NCBI RefSeq assembly: GCF_030407815.1
Contig: NZ_JASDCS010000001.1
Coordinates: 372,001-436,000, forward strand
Origin: Psychrobacter sp. APC 3281
GTDB taxonomy: Bacteria; Pseudomonadota; Gammaproteobacteria; Pseudomonadales; Moraxellaceae
DNA: 64,000 bases
Direction of reading: 5' to 3'
Below the pieces are notes generated by a model. It saw only the letters and a list, made by a program, of their open reading frames with translations. It did no database searches and had not been told where the DNA came from. Each line of letters opens with the position of its first letter. Position 1 is the first letter of the stretch. This document shows positions 48,587 to 56,795 of this stretch, one piece after another. Position numbers and translations under genes: made by a program.

Positions 48587-48954
48587 AAACGATAAATGCT
48601 CATCATAATGACAAGCAAATTATGGTAGCACATTCACTAATATACTCAGGTTTAAAAGTGTTATTTCCTCTTGATAGATTTTTTATTTGAGCTAGAGATT
48701 ATCGTAGAAAAACTTGACTAGGAATCACATTTCGACTTGAGACGGTGAAGACAGTTTTCGACTCACGAGGTCAAGATCAATGTTACGTTTATTGCATATA
48801 CAGGATAGTATGGTTAGATGCTATTGACTCACTTGTTAAGTACTTAACTTCTTTAACGATTGATAACAATGACAGTTCACAATCATTACCTGCGTCTATC
48901 TTTTCTAACGTAGAGACGTGCACGACTACACAACCTTTGAGAATACGATTTACG

Positions 48955-49899
48955 ATGACAAAAAATATGGTGCTTTTAAAACTTATTATTGCGGTGAGTA
49001 CATTGGTTTTCTCTACGATGGCTGTAGCAGAAATAACTGTGTCCGAAACTAGCGTTAAAAGTCTCAGTCCAGTTGGATCAACGCTCGAAGCTACAAACTC
49101 ACTAGCGGCAGTAGACTGTATAAAGGATGACGTTATCACTGCTACTGAGCTCACTAAAACACGCGATAACGGTCCGTTTTCTATCAGTACCAAGCACGTG
49201 AGTCGCCAATCTGCCAATGGCTTTGGTGGCGGTACCATACACTATCCAACGGATGCTGCTAGCTGTGGTCTGCTAGGTGGTATCGCGGTGGTGCCAGGTT
49301 ACGTGTCGTATGAGTCTTCTATCAAATGGTGGGGACCGCGTTTGGCCTCTTGGGGATTTGTCGTTATTACTATCAATACTAGCTCCATTTACGATAACCC
49401 AGATAGCCGTGCTGAGCAATTGAGCGCGGCTCTCGATCATCTCATCGCGGATGAAACAGTGAGTCATATAATCGATCCAAATCGTTTGGGCGCGATTGGT
49501 TGGTCAATGGGCGGCGGCGGTGCGCTACGATTGGCAACTGAGCGCAGTACGGTGCAAGCCATCATTGCACAAACGCCTTATCACGATACGAGCTATGGCG
49601 CGATGGATACGCCTGCTCTATTCATCGCTTGTGAAAACGACCGTATCGCCCCGAATAAAAAATATACCAATACTTTTTATCAAAAAGCTGACGGTCCAAA
49701 AATGAAGGTCGAGATTAACAACGGCAGTCATTTCTGTGCCAGCCATCGTTTTAACGAGAAACTATTAAGCAAGCCTGCTATCGCATGGATGCAACGTTAT
49801 ATTAACGGTGATACCCGTTTCGATAAATTCTTATGTGGCAATGAAAGCTACAAAGATGATCCTCGTATATCAGCCTATGATTACAAAGACTGTTTATAA
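48955..49899 (+). CDS. secreted PETase/cutinase-like polyester hydrolase (dienelactone-hydrolase-type alpha/beta fold)
   Basis: Start chosen at 48955 (314 aa): it places the signal peptide (MTKNMVLLKLIIAVSTLVFS) at the N-terminus; the 70 upstream codons look untranslated. The catalytic triad is Ser184 (GWSMGGGG), Asp229 (ACENDRIAP) and His259 (NGSHF). Tyr116 in VPGY and Met185 form the oxyanion hole. Both disulfides typical of type II PET hydrolases can form: Cys226-Cys261 next to the active site and Cys294-Cys313 at the C-terminus, plus an extra Cys55-Cys104 pair. VITI, SSIKWWGPRLAS and NDTRF-like segments closely match Ideonella PETase. The PETase Trp185 and Ser238 positions are Tyr209 and Phe260 here. 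An Antarctic Moraxella lipase of ~319 residues is a likely homolog. Confidence 0.9.
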   Translation: MTKNMVLLKLIIAVSTLVFSTMAVAEITVSETSVKSLSPVGSTLEATNSLAAVDCIKDDVITATELTKTRDNGPFSISTKHVSRQSANGFGGGTIHYPTDAASCGLLGGIAVVPGYVSYESSIKWWGPRLASWGFVVITINTSSIYDNPDSRAEQLSAALDHLIADETVSHIIDPNRLGAIGWSMGGGGALRLATERSTVQAIIAQTPYHDTSYGAMDTPALFIACENDRIAPNKKYTNTFYQKADGPKMKVEINNGSHFCASHRFNEKLLSKPAIAWMQRYINGDTRFDKFLCGNESYKDDPRISAYDYKDCL

Positions 49900-50214
49900 G
49901 CTATCTTTTAACCCACTTAATAAAAGGAAGGAAAGACAGCTTTCACTGCTGATGATGACATTTGAATAACAACTCTTTTTTATTTTTACACATTTACATT
50001 GCTTCTATCTTTTTTCTTACAGACTTTACTCCCATAAAAATTAATAATCATATAGTCAATCCTCTATAAATTGGATACGATGTCAGGCCCGATTAGTCTA
50101 CAACTGGTAGTACTTTCACTCGCCTTCCTTGTATCCAAATTATATTGAACCGACTGTAGGCTGCTACAAACAAGTAAGATGATTGAATAAATGAAAGATT
50201 AAGGAGCAATATTG
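49900..50214. other. intergenic region between the hydrolase and MBL-like genes
   Basis: 315 bp containing a copy of the ~108-bp repeat (50051-50158). Otherwise A+T-rich without a gene; the promoter for the MBL-like pair should lie between 50158 and 50214. Confidence 0.45.
50051..50158 (-). repeat. 108-bp short repeat element, copy A
   Basis: Read on the minus strand it aligns along its full length with the element at 54152-54258: shared blocks include taattt.gatacaaggaa, cgag.g.aagt and a ggatt(t)gactata end. The copies are diverged but collinear. The ends (tatagtca / tgaaccgactgta) are imperfect inverted repeats, suggesting a MITE-like dispersed element. Confidence 0.6.
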
Positions 50215-50961
50215 ATGACTGATGAGATGTATGATTTGGGTGCAGGGTTTTGGAGTATTCGAGGCTCATTTATTAAAAATGGCATACTTGATATCGGTGT
50301 CCAATGTACGCTCATAAGACTATCATCAGAGCGATTTATCTTTATAGATAGCTATACATTAACTGGCGATGTGCGTCAGCAAGTCATGGCATTGACCAAT
50401 GATGGTCAAAATGTCGAAGCTGTCCTCAATGTTCATCCGTTTCATACAGTACACTGTGTTCAAATGGCCAAAGACTTTCCGCAAGCCACATTCTATGGCA
50501 GTAGCCGACATCCGAAACAAGTACCTGAAGTTAATTGGGCAGACGACTTGGTCGAAAGCGATGCCGTTGCTGCGCGCTACCCTGAACTCAAATTTTCTAT
50601 CCCTCAAGGCATCCATTATATCTCACCGGATGAAACGGTTCATGCCAGCTCATTATTGGTCTATCATCCTGCTAGCCAGAGCATTTATGTCGATGATACC
50701 TTTGAGATACCCCCTTCCAAGTTAATAAATGCCGTGCAGCCTAATCTGGGCTTACACCCTACTACCAAAAAAGCGCTCAAAGATGAGCCAAATGCAGCTA
50801 AACACTATTGTGATTGGGCAGTAGAGCTGGCAAGTGAGTGGCGTGATGGTCGTCATTTTTGCGGCGCACATTCAGGCTTAGTGGTATTTAAGGAAGGTCA
50901 ATTTGAGACAGCACTTATATCAGCGATTGATTTGGCTTGCACTGAGCTTGAGAAAGTATAA
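50215..50961 (+). CDS. metallo-beta-lactamase-fold-like protein, tandem copy 1
   Basis: A 248-residue cytosolic protein from the ATG at 50215 (AAGGAG site 8 bp upstream); a TTG one codon earlier is not needed. It resembles the MBL fold: two beta-rich halves, VNVHPFHTV in place of HxHxDH, YVDDTF (the Asp position), LGLHPTTKKAL and GAHSG. Because HxHxDH is reduced to HPFH, metal binding may be altered and activity is uncertain. Its neighbour at 51082 is a closely similar tandem duplicate. No family with known function is recognised. Confidence 0.7.
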   Translation: MTDEMYDLGAGFWSIRGSFIKNGILDIGVQCTLIRLSSERFIFIDSYTLTGDVRQQVMALTNDGQNVEAVLNVHPFHTVHCVQMAKDFPQATFYGSSRHPKQVPEVNWADDLVESDAVAARYPELKFSIPQGIHYISPDETVHASSLLVYHPASQSIYVDDTFEIPPSKLINAVQPNLGLHPTTKKALKDEPNAAKHYCDWAVELASEWRDGRHFCGAHSGLVVFKEGQFETALISAIDLACTELEKV

Positions 50962-51081
50962 AAGCGTGAACCTTTAGAAAACATATTATTAAAACAGCTC
51001 GAAAGATGAAGTTTACAGTGAAAAAGTAGCTTGGTTTTGTTTACATATTTTATTTCATTTACTAGACGAGGAAATTTATAA

Positions 51082-51828
51082 ATGACTGATCACATTCATG
51101 ATTTAGGCGCAGGATTTTGGAACATACGCGGAACATTCCGTCTCGGTGGCGTGCTAAATATCGGCACTCAATGCTCGTTGGTCAAGCTGCCATCAGGGAA
51201 ATTTATCTTTTTGGACAGTTACGCTCTAACGGGTGATGTTCGAGATGAGATTATGGCACTCACTAACAATGGTCAAGATGTCGAAGCGGTGCTGAACGTA
51301 CATCCGTTTCATACAGTCAGCTGTGCTCAAATGGCCAAAGACTTCCCGCAAGCGACGTTTTATGGCAGTAGCCGTCATCATAAAAAAGTACCAAAAATCA
51401 ATTGGGCAGATGATTTGGTAGAAAGTGACGCAGTCGCTGCACGCTATCCTGAGCTTAAGTTTTCAATGTCAGAGGGCATTTACTATATATCGCCCAATGA
51501 GATGATTCATGCAGGTTCTTTATTGGCTTATCATCCTGCCAGTCAAAGCTTGCACGTAGATGATACTTTTATGAGTCCGCCAACCAAGTTATTAGAAGCT
51601 GTATTGCCTGAGCTGATACTACATCCTACGACCAAAAAAGCTTTGAAAAACGAGCCAAACGCTGGCACGCAATATTGCGACTGGGCGACCAATTTGGCTC
51701 ATGAATGGCGTGACGTTCGCAATTTCTGTGCTGCACATTCTTATCTTGTTCAGTTCAAAGAAGGTGGGTTTGAGAAAGCATTGTTAAAAGCAATTAAGAA
51801 AGCTCGTCCAAAACTAGAAAATGCCTAA
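51082..51828 (+). CDS. metallo-beta-lactamase-fold-like protein, tandem copy 2
   Basis: A 248-residue paralogue of the preceding gene; most of LTGDVR..(I/V)MALTN.GQ(N/D)VEAVLNVHPFHTV, then QATFYGSSRH, NWADDLVESDAVAARYPELKFS and HPTTKKALK are identical. Differences concentrate in the first 35 residues and the last 20. The putative ligands HPFH, VDDTF, LHPTT and AAHS are kept in both copies, arguing for a shared functional site. A site resembling GAGGAAAT precedes the ATG. A terminator follows. Confidence 0.7.
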   Translation: MTDHIHDLGAGFWNIRGTFRLGGVLNIGTQCSLVKLPSGKFIFLDSYALTGDVRDEIMALTNNGQDVEAVLNVHPFHTVSCAQMAKDFPQATFYGSSRHHKKVPKINWADDLVESDAVAARYPELKFSMSEGIYYISPNEMIHAGSLLAYHPASQSLHVDDTFMSPPTKLLEAVLPELILHPTTKKALKNEPNAGTQYCDWATNLAHEWRDVRNFCAAHSYLVQFKEGGFEKALLKAIKKARPKLENA

Positions 51829-51870
51829 TTTCTCACACCTTAGACATATATTTTTGATAAATATAAAAAC

Positions 51871-51912
51871 GGGTCGCTATTACTGTATTTACTAGTGTAG
51901 CGACCCATTTTT
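51871..51912. terminator. bidirectional terminator between the MBL-like pair and nsrR
   Basis: Stem gggtcgcta (51871-51879) / tagcgaccc (51898-51906), flanked by A-run and T-run; convergent genes share it. Confidence 0.8.
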
Positions 51913-51954
51913 GTGAGCTGGTTATAATCGTATCGAAGCTATTACCGAAACTTA

Positions 51955-52470
51955 TTATCGAAACAGCAAAGTAGCTAACTCATCTTCATTGTTCAGAATA
52001 TCTGCTAATGTATAACGCTCAAGCACATTGATAAATGCGGTGAGTGCTTCAAAAAACACGCTTTTTAGCTGGCAGGCTGGACTAATCACACAGCCTAGTG
52101 ATTTATTGTGTTTTTCTTCAATGAATGTCACTGGTAAATCCGTCTGATGATCGCCCTGCTCACTATCATTATGAGACACTGGTACGGCAAAGCACTCAAC
52201 CAAATTAAAATCAGGCTCTATCTGTTTGATCAATACGCCCAAATTTATATCTTTAGGTGCACGTGCCAATCGTATGCCACCGTTTTTGCCGCGCACACTT
52301 TCTATATAACCCAGCTGACCCAGCTGATGAATAATCTTGGTCAAATGACTTTTAGAAATGCCATAGCTGTCAGCAATATCGCTAATATTAGCCAATAGTG
52401 ATGGATCTGGTCTCACAGCCAAATAAATCAATGAGCGTAGCGCGTAGTCACTATAATTGGTCAGTCGCAT
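51955..52470 (-). CDS. nsrR: Rrf2 family regulator, NsrR-like, with insertion in the Fe-S loop
   Basis: A 171-residue repressor that in the family senses nitric oxide through an Fe-S cluster. The winged helix is residues ~1-70 (MRLTNYSDYALRSLIYLA, then ISKSHLTKIIHQLGQLGYIESVRGKNGGI). The three cluster cysteines are present as Cys93 (LVECF), Cys127 and Cys133 (GCVISPACQLK). In E. coli NsrR the first two are five residues apart; here about 30 extra residues separate them. The adjacent nnrS gene and an operator-like site there support the NsrR identity. Confidence 0.85.
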   Translation of the reverse strand: MRLTNYSDYALRSLIYLAVRPDPSLLANISDIADSYGISKSHLTKIIHQLGQLGYIESVRGKNGGIRLARAPKDINLGVLIKQIEPDFNLVECFAVPVSHNDSEQGDHQTDLPVTFIEEKHNKSLGCVISPACQLKSVFFEALTAFINVLERYTLADILNNEDELATLLFR

Positions 52471-52509
52471 TCATTTGCGCTCCTATTTTTATAAATTTTA
52501 TATATTAAG

Positions 52510-52686
52510 CTAGGGCGTGTCATCAATTAGATTATGAGCATTAAAATAAGATAAATTGATGCTAAATAAGGAAAAGTTTGCAGTGAATATGAACATATTG
52601 ACAAGAACTTTGACACAGTTTAGCGAAAATTTAGCCATTTTAAGGCCATAAATTGCATCAATGTGCTAATTGATGACACGCCCTAG
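52510..52686. mobile_element. MITE-like element (about 171 bp) with 18-bp perfect terminal repeats
   Basis: Terminal inverted repeats gggcgtgtcatcaattag (52513-52530) and its exact complement (52666-52683) flanked by cta/tag, so TA or CTAG was probably duplicated on insertion. The interior is A+T-rich and, on the minus strand, contains an open stretch ending NAHNLIDDTP-stop, like the end of an IS transposase. It sits between nnrS and nsrR, both minus-strand. A non-autonomous derivative of an IS5-like or similar element is plausible. Confidence 0.75.
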
Positions 52687-52755
52687 ACAAAGTAAGTCGC
52701 ATTTTTGGTAATAACGTTTAGACATAGCATTTGTAAACAGTATCGTTAGCCCGCT

Positions 52756-54009
52756 TTAACCAAATAAACCATCAAGCCGAGGACGTACCAGCATGGGCAG
52801 ATAACTGATGCAAAATAGCACAAAACAAGCAATCCAAGCACTTTGCGCCATCATAATCCACATTAGGTAATGATTCATATCTACTAGCGGTAATAGTACG
52901 CGGCTAATAAATACTAAGACCATCAAACCGTACATAACGCTTACCGTTTTTGGCGGTTGATGAATACTGCGACCCGTGTGTCCCAGAGATACTCTAGTCA
53001 TCATTGCTAACGTCATCATACCAACACCAGAAATCGCCAGTCCATGCATAGCGATGCTGTGCGGATAACCGAGCCAAGGCTGTAATGCGTATAATAAAAA
53101 ACTCAAACACAAGCCTAAAAATGCAATATACAACGACCAAAGTAATGGCTTTTGCCAAATACCTTGATGATACCATCCTATCAGACGAACGATATTAATC
53201 ACTGCTACACCGAGCGCGGTCACCGTCAGCAAATATTTATTTGGATAAAATACATCACTAATAAAAAAGGCCAAGAAAAACACTAAGCTTGCTATATCTT
53301 GTACCTTACTATTACGTAACTTAATGGGTTCTGACGTTTCCACACCTATACTCATACTAAGACCACGTTCGATAAAAAATGGCACTACGCGGCGGCCAAT
53401 AGTCAGCACCAAACCGATGATCAAGTAGAACCCAAGATAAATACCTATCTTAGTTGTATTCATATCAGCATTAATAATGCCCCAATAGCAGAGTCCGTTG
53501 CCAAAGGTCAGCAGTGCCAGTTTTGCCAAGATACCCATTTGCTTGTACTGCTTAACTTGCCATACTGCTCGACATATCACATATGCCATCGAGGCGACAA
53601 ATACTACATCAAAAATGGCTGCTATATATAGCCACGAGATACTATCACCTATGAGCGTTATGCCAAGCCCAAAACCCAACCAGCTCAGACGAGCCAGCAA
53701 CCAACAGACAAAGATACCTAGCAATTTATAACCATGCGGCATCATCACCCCTGTCCATGTCTGGACCGCGGTTAGCAAAAACCCGGCTGCCACTGCCAAG
53801 GCATAACCATACACCATTTCATGGCCATGCCAGTATAACGGGTTCAAAACCTGTGCATCGATATCCGTGTGACCAGTAAACATAAACACCCATAGCAGCA
53901 TCGTTACTACGGAAAATAGCGCAGCAGCACTAAAAAATATGCGAAAGCTCAAATTAAGGATAGGATGCGGAGATCTTGGTGGTTTGCTAGGTAACTTGAT
54001 AGAGTGCAT
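52756..54009 (-). CDS. nnrS: NnrS family inner-membrane heme/copper protein (nitric oxide response)
   Basis: A 417-residue protein with about 12 membrane helices. Start at 54009 chosen because AAGAAG sits 6 bp upstream; the ATG two codons earlier lacks spacing. Early segments WHGHEMVYGYALAVAAGFLLTAVQTWTG and R..PFFIERG match NnrS, which protects against nitric oxide stress. GHT-type and Met/His residues in helices fit heme or copper ligation. An NsrR-like box lies directly upstream, and the nsrR gene itself follows after a MITE. Confidence 0.92.
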   Translation of the reverse strand: MHSIKLPSKPPRSPHPILNLSFRIFFSAAALFSVVTMLLWVFMFTGHTDIDAQVLNPLYWHGHEMVYGYALAVAAGFLLTAVQTWTGVMMPHGYKLLGIFVCWLLARLSWLGFGLGITLIGDSISWLYIAAIFDVVFVASMAYVICRAVWQVKQYKQMGILAKLALLTFGNGLCYWGIINADMNTTKIGIYLGFYLIIGLVLTIGRRVVPFFIERGLSMSIGVETSEPIKLRNSKVQDIASLVFFLAFFISDVFYPNKYLLTVTALGVAVINIVRLIGWYHQGIWQKPLLWSLYIAFLGLCLSFLLYALQPWLGYPHSIAMHGLAISGVGMMTLAMMTRVSLGHTGRSIHQPPKTVSVMYGLMVLVFISRVLLPLVDMNHYLMWIMMAQSAWIACFVLFCISYLPMLVRPRLDGLFG

Positions 54010-54046
54010 AGCCATCTTCTTAAAGAATATAGATGGCTTTAATTAT

Positions 54047-54069
54047 AACATTCATTTTAAATGAACTTT
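54047..54069 (-). promoter_or_regulatory. NsrR-type operator upstream of nnrS
   Basis: The 23-bp sequence aacattcattttaaatgaac (plus ttt) matches the known NsrR consensus AA-n-ATGCATTT-n-AAATGCAT-n-TT with few mismatches; both half sites are intact. Position 38 bp upstream of the nnrS start fits repression. Confidence 0.8.
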
Positions 54070-54151
54070 ATAAATCTTTAGTCTGATTATTGAAATATTC
54101 TATCCATTAAAGTGCAGCGCCTACGGAAATCTCTAGAAGCAAAATCTCAAG

Positions 54152-54258
54152 TATAGTTGAATTCAAATAATTTCGATACAAGGAAACCGAGCGCAAGTTA
54201 TACATTAGTATGCTTAGCGAGGATGACGATGTAGCGGATTTATATGGATTTGACTATA
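54152..54258 (+). repeat. 107-bp short repeat element, copy B
   Basis: Reads tatagttgaattcaaataat at the left end and ggatttgactata at the right, imperfect inverted repeats of each other (tatagt..aa). It aligns with copy A at 50051-50158 over its whole length. No coding capacity. It lies between nnrS and the DUF3429 gene. Confidence 0.6.
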
Positions 54259-54324
54259 TAAAAATAGAGAAAGCAATCTGGCTGTTCTTTAGCTATTATT
54301 TAGCCATGACTTAGTTAATTTCAC

Positions 54325-54762
54325 TTATAACTGTAATGCCGCAACAACTAACGATACGACGACTATCGCCGTTACATATTGTCTAATTTTAAAATATACA
54401 TCGCTAATAATCTGCGCGCGATGCAGACTATAATCAATAACCAATAGACTTATAAAACCGACAACCAGTAGCCAAATAAAGCTACTGGCTGATAAGATTA
54501 AAAACCCAAGCCAAAGGCCAAGCGCAATGACATTGCTATACAGTGGAAGCCTAACTGCCCACTTATTGTCATCAGCTAAATCTAAATGATTGCCCCAATG
54601 TGCGCCTGCCATAAATGATGCAATCACTAGCCCATAAGCACTTAATACATCGATTACTGAACCAAGCATAGGCACGGTAAAAACGTCTACTATCAATAAA
54701 AATGCACAGGCGACAAACGGAATAGCACCTGCAAAAATGAGATAAGGACTGGGCTTTTTCAT
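54325..54762 (-). CDS. DUF3429 family membrane protein
   Basis: A 145-residue protein with about five membrane helices. The segment YGLVIASFMAGAHWGNHL with the preceding hydrophobic helices is typical of DUF3429, a family of unknown function. The length is usual. It is 69 bp downstream of the DASH cryptochrome gene on the same strand, so the two may be co-transcribed; DUF3429 proteins are often found near photolyase or stress genes, but no role is established. Confidence 0.85.
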   Translation of the reverse strand: MKKPSPYLIFAGAIPFVACAFLLIVDVFTVPMLGSVIDVLSAYGLVIASFMAGAHWGNHLDLADDNKWAVRLPLYSNVIALGLWLGFLILSASSFIWLLVVGFISLLVIDYSLHRAQIISDVYFKIRQYVTAIVVVSLVVAALQL

Positions 54763-54831
54763 TGTTTAAACCTATCTTATAATTAGTCTAATAATAGTTG
54801 TCACCTGTTAGGTGGGAGTTTTCAACATAAA

Positions 54832-56214
54832 TTAGTCGATCTTTTGAGCGTTGCCTTGCCACTGACGGATAAACTCACCATTTGGATCGTATTGCTGAGT
54901 TTGCTTGTCGAGATTAAACTGCCTGCACCCTCTTGGGTCAGCGCCGACGCCTGCCAGATATTGCCAATTACCCCAATTACTGCCTACATCATAATCAACA
55001 AGATGTTGCTCAAAGTAAGCTGCCCCGTAACGCCAATCAAGCCCTAGCTCATGAATAAAGCAACTAGCAACCAGTTGTCGTCCGCGATTCGACATATAAC
55101 CTGTCGCATTCAATTGGTTCATGCATGCGTTGACGATAGGATACGGTGTCGTACCATTCTTCCATTGTGCTAACAGATTTTCGTCCAATTGATTTGAAGG
55201 CGCGTGCTGAGCGATGCCCTTAAACCAAAACAACTTTTGCCGATGGGTGACAGCATACCAATAAAAATACTCACGCCACAGCAGCTCGAACCATATCCAG
55301 TAGGTAGAGTCATTTGCGATAATATCGCGCTCATAACGGCGCAAACGATTTAATACTGTGTTTACAGACAGCGAGCCGTTTGCAAGCCAAGCGGAGAACT
55401 TTGTGGAATGCGACCACTCATCAAGCGCGTTTCGGGTAGTTTTATAAGTGCTGGGCGCATCGGAACAGAAATAAGCATCTAAGTGCTTAAGACCATTTGA
55501 CTCACCACCTGTAAAGTTAGATGCTTGCTTTAATGTCTTATTAATCTCTGCCTCATTAGATAATTGAGATTCAAAAAAGTACTCGTCCCTACTCTGCATA
55601 TTTTCAGGTAATGGAGCAAGTGATTCTAGCGTTGGGGAAATGGCTATATCTTTTCCTGCATGCAGCAAATCACAATCGGCTTCTACTTGTTTACGAAATT
55701 GAGTAAAGCTTTTGGGTAAGCTCTCTAACGGTAACCCATCAAACAAAGTCGCCGTTGTATGTATATGCCACTGTATCCCTGGATGCTTCGCCTGTAGAAG
55801 GTCATATACTTTATTTTGATTATAATCTGCCGTCTGGCTGACGCAGATATCTGTCACTTGTTGCTGCGCTATTAGACCACTCAACTGAGTAAAGACGTCC
55901 AATGCTTCATCGTCTTTCTGTAAATACAGCAACCTATTACCCCGTTGCCTCAATGACGCATTTAAATCAGCTAGGCTCTCATGCAAAAACTGCTGACGAG
56001 CTTGCCCCATACTGTCGTAATGATAGGCTTCGTAATGGTCTTTATCATCTAATATGTCTGTCAACGATGACGCATAAACCAGTAGTAGCTTTCCATAAGT
56101 GGAGATTTCAGATGTTTTTAGCAAAGTGGCATTGTCCGCTACCCGCAAGTCATTATGAAATAGCACCAATGTGACATTTCTGTTCGCTGAGTTGTTCGCT
56201 GCTTGATTTAGCAT
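54832..56214 (-). CDS. DASH-type cryptochrome / deoxyribodipyrimidine photolyase family protein
   Basis: A 460-residue flavoprotein. The N-terminal antenna domain begins NVTLVLFHNDLRVADNATL. The FAD domain shows GGESNGLKHLDAYF, STKFSAWLANGSLS, WIWFELLWREYFYWYA and MNQLNATGYMSNRGRQLVASCFIHELGLDWRYGAAYFEQHLVDYDVGSNWGNW, which is the cryptochrome-DASH pattern rather than class I photolyase. DASH proteins repair cyclobutane pyrimidine dimers mainly in single-stranded DNA or sense light. The C-terminus DPNGEFIRQWQ is also typical. The start is the first of two plausible ones. Confidence 0.9.
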   Translation of the reverse strand: MLNQAANNSANRNVTLVLFHNDLRVADNATLLKTSEISTYGKLLLVYASSLTDILDDKDHYEAYHYDSMGQARQQFLHESLADLNASLRQRGNRLLYLQKDDEALDVFTQLSGLIAQQQVTDICVSQTADYNQNKVYDLLQAKHPGIQWHIHTTATLFDGLPLESLPKSFTQFRKQVEADCDLLHAGKDIAISPTLESLAPLPENMQSRDEYFFESQLSNEAEINKTLKQASNFTGGESNGLKHLDAYFCSDAPSTYKTTRNALDEWSHSTKFSAWLANGSLSVNTVLNRLRRYERDIIANDSTYWIWFELLWREYFYWYAVTHRQKLFWFKGIAQHAPSNQLDENLLAQWKNGTTPYPIVNACMNQLNATGYMSNRGRQLVASCFIHELGLDWRYGAAYFEQHLVDYDVGSNWGNWQYLAGVGADPRGCRQFNLDKQTQQYDPNGEFIRQWQGNAQKID

Positions 56215-56427
56215 ACCCTATCCTTCTGGCTGTTTAGCGCTTATCTATTATTTTTAATCTTTAGTCTTTAATCTTGAAATATCATATACGATGTAAAACA
56301 TACTTAGCATTCAACTATGATGCAAGCCTAACACTTGTAAGGCAATGCGTTCAGCCCCAGAAACCACTTATAAGCATTGACTCTCATATGTCTGACTGCT
56401 TAAATGGCTTACCTCTAGGAGAACACC

Positions 56428-56676
56428 ATGACTCAAAATAATACTACGACTGAAGAAAATAAATCAGATGAAAAGCGTAAACTTATCAATCGATTTTTGA
56501 TGAGGTTGACAAAAGAGCAGCCTCAAATGTATTACGCAACGACCTCTGAGATATCGCGAAGTATTCATACAATGATAAAAGAACACACCAATCGCCTGTC
56601 AGTAGAAGAGCAAGCACTGGTAAGACGGATAACTATGGAAGAAATTGAAGGATTACTTGGCTTTCATGCCAGATAA
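56428..56676 (+). CDS. small hypothetical protein (82 aa)
   Basis: A highly polar helical protein with no recognised family, signal peptide or membrane helix. It has a strong ribosome-binding site (taggagaacacc) before the ATG and ends before a good terminator, so it is probably expressed. Two charged helices (about 15-35 and 55-78) are suggested by composition. It lies convergent with the aldehyde dehydrogenase gene. Confidence 0.6.
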   Translation: MTQNNTTTEENKSDEKRKLINRFLMRLTKEQPQMYYATTSEISRSIHTMIKEHTNRLSVEEQALVRRITMEEIEGLLGFHAR

Positions 56677-56730
56677 ATTATTGACTAGCTTTCAAATATA
56701 TCGCTCTCAGTAAAACATTGAATGTCTCAC

Positions 56731-56762
56731 AAAAAAAGACCGCTATCAAAGCGGTCTTTTTT
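56731..56762. terminator. bidirectional terminator between the 82-aa ORF and the aldehyde dehydrogenase gene
   Basis: Arms agaccgc and gcggtct (about 56737-56757) with flanking A and T runs. Confidence 0.88.
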
Positions 56763-56795
56763 ATTAGCTATCAACTAGATTCTAATTTAAGGCAA

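Noticed and set aside
48745-48954. 70-codon N-terminal extension of the PETase-like frame
   Set aside because: It places the signal peptide in the middle of the protein; the start at 48955 gives a normal secreted enzyme of the expected length.
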